Source: Zizania palustris (taxonomy: Eukaryota; Streptophyta; Magnoliopsida; Poales; Poaceae). From it: 64,000 nucleotides of DNA. A program made the position numbers and the translations under genes. The stretch spans positions 35,401,712 to 35,465,711 of the forward strand of contig JAAALK010000286.1 in assembly GCA_019279435.1 (NCBI GenBank). The letters run 5' to 3'. The notes under the pieces were generated by a model that saw nothing but the letters and a program-made list of their open reading frames with translations, searched no databases and was not told the origin of the DNA. The first letter of the stretch is position 1. Each line of letters starts with the position of its first letter. Below are positions 31,414-43,526 of this stretch, piece by piece.

Positions 31414-33788
31414 CTACACATAATGAGAGAATCTTGATCGCTCAGTGCTGGGGTGAGTGAAAGCATGACGAGGCATCCAACACTGAGTGATACGAGCAGT
31501 AGGCACAGTAAAAGTAGACTGTCTACACATAGAATGATGCAAAGTGTGAGGTCTACCTATATGATGCAATCCCGATGTATGACGAGGTCTCCCAACCTGT
31601 CGAGGCACAAAGCCACTAACACGTGGTCTATCACCATATGAAACATGGTGAACACCACGAGGGGCAAATCCTCTCCGAGAGGATCTAGGAGCCTCATACA
31701 TAGTATGTGTGTAAAACTCAGACTCATGCATACCTAGAGGTGGGTAGTGCATGTCCTGGAACCTCATCGTCTGAGAACGTCTCTCACCTTGATGCGACGG
31801 TAGCAAAACCCAACCAAATGACCCGCCCACTGATAGTAGGAACAATGAAACACTCTCCTAGGGGCACTCTCATGGGTCATAGGAGCAATCCTCACAGGCT
31901 CCTTGGGCTTCTGCTGAGGGTTTTTCTTGAGTGGAGGAGGTAGCTTTTTCTTGTGATGCTGGGTAGGTTTCTTGGCTTTCCGTGGAGTGTCTAACTGGGC
32001 TCTTTCTTTCTCTAAGGTAGTGGGTGAGGTAAAAACTGTTTTGTTCTCACTGTCAGGTATAGTTCTCTCAAAACCAACCCTAGAGCTAACCCTGCCCTGT
32101 CAGCACACATATTGGTCTTGGCCAAGAGCAAATACATCCTACCCTTTCCCCTAGTCCATTTGTTAACCACAGAAAGAAGGTATTCAGTTTCAGTCATGAG
32201 GTTTTCAGCTTGCCCTCTAGCAAAACTGAGTTGGTCCTTAAGGGTGATGCACGTGGGACAAGCAGACTGCACATCCTTAGAACACTCAGCACTCTCCAAT
32301 CTAGTCTCTAACTCCCTAACATGCTTGTCTCTTAAATTAATGCTATCAATCAATAAGGAACAAGCATCAGAAGAAATAGGTATAGACTCCACCACCAAAA
32401 GCTGCTTCTGTACAGTCTCAAGCTTATCAATAGTTTGAGCAATCACAGAGCGCAGCTGAGCAAGCTCACCCATGACAACAGTGCAAGATTCACATTCAAC
32501 ATCATCAATTTTAGACTTAAGCATGGCATAATCAGTAGAAACATATTCTAGTCTAAGTCTAAGGTCTTTTCTATCTCTAGCAGCTTGAACAAGTAATCTA
32601 TCCTGACCAAGAGGATAGAGGTACCTCAGATGAGTCAAGCTCATCACCGCTGTGACTGCTGTCGGCCATGAAGCAAAGGCCCGTGAAATACCTTGCCTTC
32701 TTCTTCTTCTCCTCCTTTCTTGAGGATTCTTCCTCCTCGTCAGAGCTTGACTCCTCAGTTGAGGAAGTGTCGATGTCACTTAGTGCAGCAACAAATGCTT
32801 TGGAAGTGCCCTTGGCTACCCTCTTAGCCACCTTGTCACACTTACCCTTCACAAAGGGTTTTCTCTCCTTCTTGAGGTGTTTAGGGCGCTCACTCTCATC
32901 TCTCCTTTTGACCTTATGACAATTGGCCTTGATGTGAGAAGTGTCACCACACTCAAAACAACCACTAAATCCACTTCTCCTTTGATCCCATCTCTCATTG
33001 TGAAAATGGGTGAACATTCTAGCAATGAGAGCAAGCTCTTCATCATCTAGAGTATCGACCTGCTCCTTAGTGACAGAGACCAAGGAGGACAAAGCAAAAC
33101 TAGTGCTAGATGTGCTTGGTTCTGCAGTGGTGCACCGGCTAGTGCTAGAAACTAGTGCCAATGGTTGTGGCAAAGAGTTTCTCTGCACTGCAAGAGATGC
33201 CTTGGCAATCTTTGTGGACTTCAGCTTGCTGAAGAGCTCATCACAAGTAAATGTATCATAACCTGAGGACTCCTCAATGTTGGATATCTTCAATTCCCAT
33301 ATGCTACGATCAAGAGCATAGAGAAGCTTGATTGCCCTGTCATGGTCATTGTAAGCAAGCGTCCCGTTGGACCGCAAGTTACTCACTATTGCGTCAAAAT
33401 GAGAAAACATGGCATCTATAGATTCACCAGACGCTTGCACAAACAGCTGATACTGTTGATTGTACATGCTTTGGTGCCTAGCCTTAATCTGTGTAGAGCC
33501 CTCATGAAAAATAGTGAGTGTAGTCAAAATCTCCCTAGCTATCCTTAGGTGTTGAACCCAATCAAACTCACTCCGACTCAAACCAATGAACAGTATGTTT
33601 CTAGATTTGGAGTTAGAATTATACTGATCTTTTTCTATTTGAGAGGTGCGGGTTTCAGGGATGGAATATTGTGAGTTCACAATCTACCAAATTGCATTTC
33701 CTTGGCTTAGCATGTAAGCTTCCATGCACACCTTCCAGTATGCAAAATCAGTCCCATCAAACAGAGGTATTTTACTAACTCTATCCAT
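31414..33788 (-). pseudogene. SV-B gag, broken
   Basis: Aligns with SV1 Gag from the ATG at 33788 to the UAG at 31416-31414. Defects include a nonsense TAG at the GluIle of the NAIWEIV motif (about 33686), a deletion near 32610 after SSEVPLSS, and a frameshift near 31840 before the second zinc knuckle. The first knuckle is intact (CFECGDTSHIKANC). The Gln at codon 112 is CAG here, as in SV1. The terminal context GTG-TAG-GCA is preserved. Confidence 0.85.
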
Positions 33789-33835
33789 GTCACCAAATGA
33801 TCACAAAACTGGTTAAGGTCAACTGGTGATCTTTA

Positions 33836-33850
33836 CCCACTCTGATACCA
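33836..33850 (-). other. SV-B primer-binding site
   Basis: The minus strand reads TGGTATCAGAGTGGG; one base (T for C) differs from the other copies. Confidence 0.85.
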
Positions 33851-33852
33851 AT

Positions 33853-35235
33853 TGTTGGACCGAAAAGGGCGACCAGAGGGGGGTGAATGGGAGATTTTTA
33901 AAATTTCTAGCTAAAATTAGCCTTATGTTTTAAAACAGTCTTCTCTGGAACAGGATTTGAACACACCCTTCGGAGGTCTGGTTCGAAGGTATTCTATAGC
34001 TTAGGAACCAGGCTTCGCAACGAGCAAAAGTTCAAATTCAAGAAGACTTCGCTCACACCCACGAAACCAAAACCAAAACTTTGATGGGATTGTGCAAGCT
34101 CCTCACACTAGATGCCTTCGAGCAGGCTTCACACTTCACCCTTCGCAGGAGGTGTTTCCCTCTGCGGACTTTGACCAGATACTCCGCACTAGCAACTGGT
34201 ACTAAGCTTCGTATTTCGAAGGTCTAAATGCAAACAGAAACAAATTTTGCTAAGGGAAGAATGCAGGCTTCGAGCATACTCTACTCAGTGCTTCACTGGT
34301 AACAGGGAGGGGTTGCCTCAGTTTACACAAAGCGAAAACACACTGAAAACACACACTTCACACGCACAGAACACTCACACCCTTCTCTAGAAAAGAACCA
34401 GTGCTAATGGATTTGAACAGTATGAAGTAGAGTGAAGAGGAATCAAAGCATACCGTGCAAAACAAGGATACAAGTTCAAGCAGCAAATGAAGAACATAAT
34501 CAAATTTTCATTGCATGAACAGGGAATAGGGGTACAGATGGTAGTCTACTTTATTTGGAGGCTTCTTTTGTCAGCTTCATAGAGGAGACATCATCAGCTT
34601 TTGCAGAGCAGACACGATCAACCTTTGCAGTTTTGGAGTCTTCTGAAGCCACCCTTCGAATGCCTTGCCTCAATGTTAGGACTTCGTCCACCATACTTTG
34701 AAGTCACTCCATCCGGAGAGCCCTTCGAAGTGCCTCGCCTCTGAGGACTTTGCCTCGGTGTACCTTCAGCTGGAGCCACCCTCCCCACTCTCTGCCTTCG
34801 CCTGGCGGACCTTGACCCGAGGACCGACCTTGACCCCACACAACCTTCGTGATCGAGCTCCCCGCTCGCTTGGCATCAAGCCTCCCGCTTGACCCAGGTT
34901 CACTCTCTACGAACCGTTCGTCGCCTCCGAAGCCACCTGCACACCACAGACAAATAGACAAGTGTTTCTAGTACCCTCGGAGACCTCTCTGGTAAACAAC
35001 CTCTGGTACACACTTCGGTGTACCGCCCAAAGTACCGAACCCTTCGGTACGCAAGTCATCATGTTCTGTCGAACCCCTCCGACAAACACAGTCCGCTGCA
35101 ACAGCCGCAGCAACTAGACCCACTGAACCCTTCGGTGAAACACCCTTCAAACCCCTTCAGAGAGACCCCTTCGAATCCAGAAGGAAAATACTGTGAATCA
35201 ATCATCAGACTCCAAAACCAACCCTTGGTTTTTCA
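33853..35235 (-). repeat. SV-B 5' LTR with internal deletions
   Basis: 1383 bp compared with about 2010 in intact copies. One deletion joins GCATGAACAGGGAA to TAGGGGTACAGATGG near 34528, removing the TATA region. Another joins GGAGTCTTCTGAAGCC to ACCCTTCGAATGCC near 34650. The ends TGTTGGACCG and GGTTTTTCA are present. Confidence 0.8.
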
Positions 35236-35240
35236 ATACT
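35236..35240. other. TSD of SV-B, right copy
   Basis: ATACT matches 5719-5723. Confidence 0.85.
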
Positions 35241-35862
35241 TCAAAGTATCAGGCACACTTTATTTAGATGAATGGTATACGACATGAAAAAAGTACAATA
35301 GAAAGAGATGTCGGACTCAACCGATGAAGCCTCAAACTATCACACCTAAATCACATCAATCTAAGAGATCAAACTGATATATCCTTAGACCTAGCCAATA
35401 CACCAAGATAAACTAACGACCGTACTATTTCAGCTGATGCCTCAAGAGATCAAATTGATGCAGCTGTTAGGACACTGACCTAGTTGATACGATCGTTGGG
35501 GTGGCAGGACTCACCTCTTTGCCGGAGATCAGAACGATGTAGCCTAGCTCTGAGTGTCGAATCCCACCATGATTAACCTTGGGAAGCCAATGGTGGCGAT
35601 GCGCTGAGTAGTTGTTTGATAGAGTTGTGTGTTTGACCTAACTAAGGGATACATATTTTTAGTCTGAAGACTTACCATCCAAGCAATCTATCCTAACCGA
35701 TTCTGGATAAAACTTCATATTCTTATCAATGGCTCCTTCATATCTGGCTATGTTGTAACGGATTGGCTTCTTTTACCATCTTTGATCAAAATCTCCTTGA
35801 CTTCTATTGATCGTACGACATCCTTGGTGGGCCCTGGGCTTTACCAAATCTTGGTGTCAATA
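35241..35862 (-). repeat. Tat-2 3' LTR, U3 part
   Basis: LTR sequence resumes after the SV-B TSD. On the minus strand it begins TATTGACACCAAGATTTGG at 35862, evidently a mutated TG start, directly after a PPT. A TATA-like GGATATATC lies near 35370-35380 (minus strand). Confidence 0.6.
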
Positions 35863-35877
35863 GATGCCCCTAGTTTT
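35863..35877 (-). other. Tat-2 polypurine tract
   Basis: The minus strand AAAACTAGGGGCATC lies immediately before the LTR start. Confidence 0.6.
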
Positions 35878-36330
35878 AGAGCATTAAGAGGCTTCTGGTG
35901 CTTCAAAATTACCGGCCATAATTACCCCCTGCCACCACGTCTTCTCGAATGTCTATCCGTACGATCGTTTCACTTTAATTGCCAGCCGAAACTCTTTATC
36001 TTCTAGCACATTTATAATTTCACCCAGGGTTCTAGCTTCATAATTTTCTCTCATTTTCTGCTTCTTCATCTTCGGCCATTCACGACTATATTGGTAAGGT
36101 TTGATGCATTTATGTTTCATCATGGAGGCATCAGACCAGGCTTCATCCCACCTAGTTTTGTGTTGGTCTTCTTTAAACCGAAGATTCAGTCCCTATAATC
36201 TTGGTCATTCAAATATCTTAGGCACTTTGAAAACTGTACTTACGATTACCTTTTGTCGAACGCTGTAGGTGGCCCCACCAGATCCGATGGAATTAGCTTG
36301 ACCCGGCTGCTGAGGAGTCACTTCTTTCTT
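35878..36330. other. Tat-2 3' untranslated region
   Basis: Noncoding sequence between PPT and antisense promoter; no frame of interest. Confidence 0.5.
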
Positions 36331-36336
36331 TATAAG
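36331..36336 (+). promoter_or_regulatory. Antisense TATA box of Tat-2
   Basis: TATAAG in the context CTTTCTTTATAAGCGCC, followed about 20-30 bases later by the pyrimidine-rich CCACCTCTCCTCTTC. The aORF ATG is 140 bases downstream. The layout mirrors Tat-1. Confidence 0.5.
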
Positions 36337-36470
36337 CGCCCCGGCTACTCCACCTCTCCTCTTCACACTTTTGGCTTACTACTCATTCTTGCCCCTCAAG
36401 CTCGCCACCGTATACTTGCAAACGCCGTCGTTCATCATCTTCTTTTTCTTTGCCGATCTGCACGCCGGCG

Positions 36471-36506
36471 ATGCCAATGATGGCCACCATCGACGTGATC
36501 CCTGAG
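36471..36506 (+). pseudogene. Tat-2 antisense aORF, first exon-like segment
   Basis: ATGCCAATGATGGCC starts a frame MPMMATIDVIPE followed by GAG|GTACAC, a possible splice donor. Beyond it the frame turns into a hydrophobic, intron-like reading to 36635. The remainder of the aORF reappears after hAT-1. Splicing is inferred. Confidence 0.4.
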
Positions 36507-36918
36507 GTACACTTTTGGCCATATCTTCTTTCCATTGTCCTTTGGTTCTTGATTTTTCCGCCATTTTTACTCGTTGTTTGTTCTATCTCTTATTGTTCTC
36601 CCCTTTTCACTTCTTCTTTCTGCACCATGTTTTGATTCCAATAAACACTCACCCACGTGGTTTCTTCTTGGGCCCTTTGGGCAATCCGAACCCTACAAAT
36701 TTTATAAATGCCGAAACGTGTAGAATCCTCTTTTAATATTCTCCCATGCGTTCTTCCAACTAGGACTTTGGTTTCAAACCCTTTCCCTCTTTCATCCCTG
36801 GTTAGCGTTATTGGTATCTTAGGGCATTGACTACCTATCGTACCTTTTGGATAAGATCGATATCGGTTATTGCATCGCCCTTTCTTTTATTGCGCCATAT
36901 CAGAATGAGTCGATGCTG

Positions 36919-36926
36919 GCCACATC
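36919..36926. other. 8-bp TSD of hAT-1, left
   Basis: GCCACATC, identical to 40308-40315. Confidence 0.9.
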
Positions 36927-39900
36927 TAGGGGTGGAGAGAAGGGGGCACAGGGGCCTGCCCCCCCCCCCCAATGAAAATTCGTGAACCCCCCTCCCGGGC
37001 AGAGGCGCACAACATTCAGCTAAAAACCATGGCGCAGAACACACGAGTGTACAACACCAAGGGCCAAGGCAGCAACTATCAAGCCCAAGGCTTTGGCCCA
37101 TGGGCTTTATACTCAAACTAAAAACAGAAAACATCGGATAATTAATAAAAACAGAACAGTCCGTTCGTGGGTATTTTAATCTGGCGTCCTAGCGATTGTG
37201 AGACAACGGCGCGACGGCAAGACCATGACTTGGTGTCGCCTACTCGCGTAACTCGTCGACGCCGCCAACGGCTAGTTCCTTAGTCCGCACGACCACGCAC
37301 CCACGAGTGGCAGTGCCCGGTAGGTGGTAGGCGATGGCTAACTTCGTAAGTTTTTCGTAAATTTTTTGTATGTTTTATCCTTCACGACCGATGGTTCCAC
37401 TGTTATAATTAATTGGTATCGCATTATAATCTCAATTCTATTTTTAATTGTAGTTTTGGTAGCAACTAGAACTAGTTGTTGATTTGTTTAATCTTTAACT
37501 ATGAAGAGGTTAAGAACTATTGATAGTTTTTTAAGCAAGTTAATTCAAGTTCCGATGGTGCTGAAAATGTTAATGTGACCATTGATCAATCTATTGAACC
37601 GGACCAATTGGTTAATGTGCAAACTCCTGATCGGATTACTTCTGTACTGTCACAAGATGAACAGACGGGAATTTTAACTACAACATTTGAGAGAGATCCA
37701 AGTAAACGCCTTCAAATCCGAAAACTCCCTCCTATGAAACAAGATGAAGCTAAGCGATTTTATATATCCGAAGGACCGTATTAACCAATATTGATAGAGT
37801 ATCCATTTAATAATTCATCAAAACATCATCGTCGTTTCAATAGAAATTGGTTTACAAATTTTTGGTGGCTCAAGTACTCTCCTCACACTGATCGTGCATA
37901 TTGTCTGCCTTGTTATCTATTTTTAAATAAGCCAACTGGAAAGTGTAGTTCAGTTGCATTCACAATAACAGGATTTAAGAGTTGGAAGAAGGTTAACGAT
38001 GGAGATAAGTATGCTTTTCTATGTCACATGGGCCAGGATGCTAGTTCAGCTCATAACTGTTTAGTTCAATGTTTCAATAATATGAAAAATAGAACTATTC
38101 ATATTGACAAGATGATGGTTAAACAAAATAATAAAGTTATGGCAGATGCATGACTTAGGCTTACCACTACAATTAATGCCATCATGTAATAATATTTTTT
38201 ATTACTATTATTGCAATTAGAATAATTGATATTGTACATTTATACTATCTAATAATTATGCACTCTTTATATTATTAGGTGGTTGACATTTCAAGCTTGT
38301 TCATTTAGAGGCCATGATGAATCTCCTGATTCCATCAACCAAGGCAATTTTCTTGAAATGGTCAAATTGATGGCCTCTTACAATGTGGAGATGAACCAAT
38401 GTTGTGTTACAAAATGCTCCAAAAAATGCAAAATACACTTCACATGAAGTATAGAAGGAGATTCTTAGCATATATGCTCGAAAAGTACATGCTGCAATTA
38501 GAGAAGAAATTGGCAATAAAAAGTTTTGCATAATGGTTGATGAAGCTCGATATGAATCTAAGAAAGAGCAAATGGCGATGGTTCTTCGATATGTCAACAA
38601 AGAAGGACTTATAAAGGAGCGTTTTTTTGACATCATCCATGTCAGTGACACTGCAGCATTGACTCTAAAGATGACAATTTGTGTTGTTCTATTGGATAAT
38701 AATTTGAGTGTGCAAGATATTAGAGGTCAAGGATATGATGGGGCAAGTAACATGTAAGTGGAGTGGAGTGGGTTGAAGGCTCTAATTCTTAATGATTTCC
38801 CTTATGCATATTATATTCATTGTATGGTTCATCAGCTCCAATTGGCTCTTGTTGCAGCATCAAGGGAGGTACATGGAGTGCATAAATTTTTCCAACATTC
38901 AAATTTTATCATAAATGTTGTTAGTGTTTCACCTAAGCGCAATGATGAGTTATTAGCAAATCAAGCTATGAAAATTGCTCGTGAAATTGAATTAGGAGAG
39001 CTTGATACATGAAGAGGTGCAAATCAAATGACCTCCCAACAGAGGCCAGGTGATATCGGATGGACTTCCCATTACAAATCAATTTTGAGGTTAAAGAAGA
39101 TGTTTGGTGCCATAGTTTCTATCCTACGCAGTATTTCAAATGATCATTCAATTTCCATATATTCTCGAGGAGATATTGTAGGTGCCCTTCGGATTATTGT
39201 CACATTTGATTTTGTATTTATTCTACTCATGATCGAAAAGATAATGAAGATCACTGATGTGTTGTGTCAAACACTCCAAAATAAATCTATTGATATTATA
39301 AATGCGGTGGAGTCTGTTTCTATCACAAAGATGTTACTTGATGACTTGAGAAATAATGGTTGGGAATCACTTCTTGATGAGGTCAAATCCTTTTGTGTGA
39401 AGCATGAAATTAAAATTCTAGATCTAGATTGCAAGTATGTTCTTTTGCATAATTCTAAAGTATGAGTAGAAATACATCAATAATATATGTCCATCATTTA
39501 AAACTTATTTCTCTCTACATTGTATTTTACAGGTATGTTGATGTAACCAAGTCTCGGAATAAGCATGACAACACAACAACTCTTCACCATTATAAAGAAG
39601 ATCTGTTCAATGTTGCCATAGATCAATAATTATTTGAGTTGGAAGAACGGTTCAGTTCTCAAGCGAGAGAGATTATATCACTTTGTGCCGCATTAGATCC
39701 AAGAATTGACACCTTTGACACATCAAAAATATGCACTCCGGTGGGAAAATATTATCCTGCTGATTTTTCAAATCAGGAAAGAGCTCAGTTGGAGTGCTAA
39801 CTACCACATTTTCAACTTGATGTACGCAATCATCCAGACCTGAGTAGACTATCTTCACTTGCTAATTTGACAAATAGATTATTTAAAGTGGGAAAACATT

Positions 39901-40307
39901 CTACATATATAATGGTGGACAAATTATTAAGGTTGATAATAACTCTTCTAGTGTCAACTGCAACCACGGAGAGGGCATTTCTAGCAATGAAGCTACTAAA
40001 GACAAGTCTACGGAATAAAATGGGTGATGATTTTCTACGAAGTTACATGATAATTTATATTGAAAAAGAATTAGCAGCAAAGATCATCTCCTCTGATATT
40101 ATTAAATCTTATGATCTAGATGGTTCTCATAGATCTAAATTCAAGTTAGTAGAAATGTAGTTCATTTTCTATTATTAAACATATGCTACATTGTCTTATT
40201 ATATAAGCTTTTATTGATATTGCTAAAAGATTATTGTTATTATTGACATTCTGACTTGTGAGTTGGCCAATGGCCCCCGTCATATTAAAATCCTAGCTCC
40301 GCCCTTG
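36927..40307 (+). mobile_element. hAT-1: hAT-superfamily DNA transposon (3381 bp)
   Basis: Bounded by an 8-bp TSD and imperfect terminal inverted repeats: TAGGGGTGGAG on the left, and CAAGGGCGGAG read inward from the right. This is the usual AGGGGYGGAG end of many plant hAT elements. The interior encodes a decayed TTF-zinc-finger/hAT transposase. A run of C residues lies at about 36959-36972. It is inserted in the Tat-2 antisense ORF region. Confidence 0.9.
37501..40160 (+). pseudogene. hAT transposase (TTF zinc finger / DUF4371 / hAT dimerisation), decayed
   Basis: Starts MKRLRTIDSFLSK at 37501, with a frameshift soon after (37540). TTF-type zinc-finger region at 37791-38153 (WWLKYSPHTDRAYCLPCYLFLNKPTGK). 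DUF4371-like catalytic region at 38460-39012 (IMVDEARYES, VQDIRGQGYDGASNM, then a stop, HCMVHQLQLALV). Further frames at 39028-39465 end in a stop next to a probable intron (39466-39533). The C-terminal dimerisation domain is at 39867-40160 (LVSTATTERAFLAMKLLKTSLRNKM). It is related to ZMYM1-like hAT proteins. Several stops make it inactive, so the copy could move only with a transposase in trans. Confidence 0.85.
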
Positions 40308-40315
40308 GCCACATC
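40308..40315. other. 8-bp TSD of hAT-1, right
   Basis: GCCACATC repeats 36919-36926. Confidence 0.9.
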
Positions 40316-41470
40316 TTGTTATTTTTGGTCTGATGCTTTGAACGCTTTCCTATTTGGTCATGGGCCGATGAGTCCCACCCTGCTCGACATCTTCTTTTTA
40401 ACTTTACTTGACATTAATTCACCAGCCAATCCCTTTTCTTTTCGTTTCCAACCTTCCCACTACCTTAGCATCAAGTCGGCCGATAACTGGGGCCGATATA
40501 TCGCAAGGAACAACAAGAGAACTGGCTCCGTAGACACTTGAGAACACATTGCTTTCCTTACCCTCTAGCTGGAGGAATTTGCCTTCTGCGTATCGGCTCT
40601 GGTCCCAACCTTACAATTTTAGTTTTTAGCTGAACAGCTCATCGCCCACGTGGGGATCCCTCTTGGTCGTTTCCTCTTAGGAGCTACCTATAGCCTCCTT
40701 CACCTTGTATCGGTTGACCTATCGACCAGTAATTTTATCGGCCGACCCAAACCTTGGCGGTTCCTCTAGCTTTGGCTCAATGTCTATAGGGATGATTATA
40801 TTGGAGGGACTCCCCTCACTCGATCATATTGTCCCGCCGATTTTCTAGAATCAGTCGTTCCCTCCTATCGCCGCTGCTCTTCTATGGGTGAGGCAGTGGC
40901 ATTCTTCCTTGCTTTTCCTTTATCCTCGTGGCTTTAGTTGTTTTATTCAAGAGTTTCTACCTCAGGTTTTCTGATCGTACCACCTGGTTTCCCTTCAGAT
41001 ATTACTCGGAGTATGAGCGCCCTCATTGTCTAGTTCTGCCTGATGTGACCCAAGATGAATAGTCCCTTCGCATATTTTCATCCATGATCCTTCTTGCTTG
41101 CTCCCTGTTAACTTCACCGATGAGCATTCTTGGCAGTGCTCCTATGAGATCTACCACCCATTGGTCTCCGTGAGGCAACTAGGCTTCGGTAAGCTCCCAC
41201 CTCATCTCTTCTTCATTGGTCAAAACTAATCTCGTGGGAAAATCAAGAGTGCCTTGGAGTGGGACTGCCTCTCTCATACGACCGATGGGATGGTTGTTGG
41301 TAATCTTGTCTCCTAAACTACCTACCGGGCATCCTCGTCTTCCTTTCGACGATGGTGGAATGAAGTGAAGCAGCATATCTTCAACCATTCCTTGCTAACT
41401 TATCGGGAGCGGCTTTACCCCAGCAACGCTGACGCGGGGCCTGAGGTGGATACTTTGATTCATTTTCCTG
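40316..41470 (+). pseudogene. Tat-2 antisense aORF, main part (plant-mobile-domain-like)
   Basis: Plus-strand coding remnants opposite to Tat-2 pol: HVGIPLGRFLLGATYSLLH (about 40650), WLNVYRDDYIGG (40773), WFPFRYYSEYERPHC (about 40986) and RRWWNEVKQHIFNHSLLTYR (about 41348). They are scattered over frames and broken by stops. The Trp-rich pattern resembles plant mobile domain (aminotransferase-like) proteins, which are known to occur as additional ORFs in Tat elements. The domain assignment is from memory of the pattern, not from a search. Confidence 0.5.
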
Positions 41471-42045
41471 TTTATTTCCACCGCCTTCCTTTATCAGACT
41501 TAATTCTGTCTTTTGTAGGAAGACGACCTTGATGCTCCCCTAATGAGTTCCAACAGTCGGTTGATACAATATGGACCAGTATCAGCCACCACAAACTTAG
41601 GTGTCGGTGCTCCTACCCCCACGACATGGCTAAATGGAGGGTGATCTTGAGGTCGTCAGCCGTGCTGTTGAGATTTATCGGCGGTGGGCGGAGGAAGTCG
41701 GTCTAGCGGCGGTGGAGCCTTGGTTGGGGCGAACAAGTGCTAGTTCACCAATGTCGTCCATCAAAACCGCATTTGTCGTAGGTCGGGCTGCTTTTGCCGA
41801 CAAAGGTGTAGTTAGGTTATGGGCGATTGAGGTTACCCAATGACTTATTTTGTATAGGGTCTTGTATCCTAAAACATCCTTCCACAATGTACTTATCTTT
41901 GAATCTTCCGAACTTGGACCCAATTTTTTTTTATCTGGGCGCGATGCTTTGGCACCAACCGTCTAAAGGAAATACCACTGGTATCAGCTGTTTTACGTGT
42001 ATCCTCTTAGGAATTTATCCAAATGCTCAGAAAATATTTCTTCAA
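41471..42045. other. Region between aORF and integrase of Tat-2
   Basis: No clear coding signal. The plus-strand frame at 41634-41843 may be the tail of the aORF. Confidence 0.35.
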
Positions 42046-43164
42046 CTATTTGCCATTCAATGTTTTCCCGAATATTTCTCCGTCTAAACCTTCGAGTAAA
42101 TAGGCATTGTCGGGCACCACCCGGTGTATACGAAATGGTCCTTCCCAATTAGGGGACCATTTACCAAACCGATTGTCCTTGGACCCGATCGGTAGAATAA
42201 GTTTCCATACGAGTTCTCCTTGTTCAAATGACTTCGACACCACCTTCTTATTGTAGAACCTGGCTACCCTTGCCTTGTTTTCCTCAACTTTCTCGAGGTC
42301 TCTTAATCAGACCTACACTAGATCATTTGGACCATCTGTCATTAGATTACAATAATCATCGGCTATGAGTTGATCTTGCAACGTGATTCTTCTTGATCCG
42401 ATATTATTTTCCCATGATAACACATCTTCATTTTCATAGACTAATTGATATGGTGGTACTTGGGTAGATCCGTGACGCGCCATCCGATAAGCCCATAGTG
42501 CTTTTTATAAGGATTAATGCCAACGCCTTGGTTGTTCATTGATGTTTTGCTTTATCAACTTGATCAAACTTGTATTGGAAGCTTCCGCTTGTCTGTTGGC
42601 TCGCGCATAATATGGTGATGGATTTAAGAGCTTGACCCCCATGCTGGCTACGAATAACTGGAATTCCTCCGACATGAAAATCGTTCTCTGGTCTGTTGTG
42701 ATGGTTTGTGAGATCCCAAACCTATATATTATATGTTCTTTGATAAATTCAATAGCATCGATTGAGGTAACCTTTTTGAGTGGAATGACCTCTACCCATT
42801 TCGTGAAATAATCGGTGGCTGCTATTATGAACTTGTGGCCCTTGCTTGATGCTGGCTAAATTTGGCCGATCATATCGATGCCCCACCCTCTAAAGGGCCA
42901 GGGCTTGATTATCGGGTTCATTGCCGATGCGGGCGCCCTCTGAATGACACAAAACTTTTGATAGTCCTGACATCCCTTGTAATACCTTATGCAATCTTCT
43001 ACCATAGTCGACCAAAAGTATCCTGCTCTCCGAAGCAACCACTTCATTTTCTGGGTCGACTGATGTGTTCCGCATATTCCATCGTGTACTTCACACATCA
43101 CCACTTTAGCTTCTCCAGTGCCTATGCATTTGAGGGGAACTCCATCGGTTGTCCGATGGTACAA
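42046..43164 (-). pseudogene. Tat-2 integrase
   Basis: Read on the minus strand. The N-terminal zinc region (43164-42856) has EVHDGICGTHQ for the His pair, but the expected CxxC is C-Q-D-Y, with the last Cys lost. The core follows: AATDYFTKWVE (first Asp), TTDQRTIF (second Asp) and YYARANRQAEAS (Glu). A C-terminal GPF-type segment (FGKWSPNWEGPF) lies at 42243-42046. Stops and frame changes occur between the segments. The gypsy order RNase H-integrase fits Tat. Confidence 0.8.
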
Positions 43165-43526
43165 GTCTTCACCGAGTAGGACGTATTTGGTTGCTTGATA
43201 TGAGTTTTCTGGGTGCAGAGTTTGAATGATTCTTTAAGTAGTTAATAATGTCGTACCTCCAATCATTGGCTTTTGTTTCTGTGATCTCTACCCCGATTGG
43301 TCTGGCCATAGGCTTGTATCCTGATGTCATTTGGGCCAAATCATTTGCTTGAGTTCTGCTCTCTCGGGATATGAGTGAGAGTTACACCTTGAAAACTCGT
43401 CATTATAGCTTGGCACTGATCGTGGTATTCTTTCAGTATATCATCCTTGCATTCATACTCATTTTACAGTTGCTTCATAACTAACAAGGAGTCCCTGAGG
43501 ATTTCAACCGTGTCGGTGCCCACTTC
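43165..43526 (-). other. Tat-2 pol linker between second RNase H and integrase
   Basis: Polyprotein sequence expected here but broken by stops; no distinct domain is visible. Confidence 0.4.

Larger units (their letters stand above)
5724..35235 (-). mobile_element. SV-B: old Sirevirus (copia) with nested insertions
   Basis: A minus-strand copia element bounded by TGTTGGACAG at 5724 and GGTTTTTCA at 35235, with a matching 5-bp TSD. From right to left it consists of 5' LTR (33853-35235), initiator-Met PBS, gag (33788 to 31414), pol fragment (31413 to 29966) and 3' LTR (pieces 22516-21748, 17746-17030 and 6131-5724). The stretch corresponding to SV1 8014-10297 (end of the LTR, 3' UTR and 3' pol) is missing. 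SV-A and the Tekay fragment now occupy that place. SV1 and Tekay-s1 are inserted in the 3' LTR. The coding parts carry nonsense codons, frameshifts and deletions. Confidence 0.85.
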
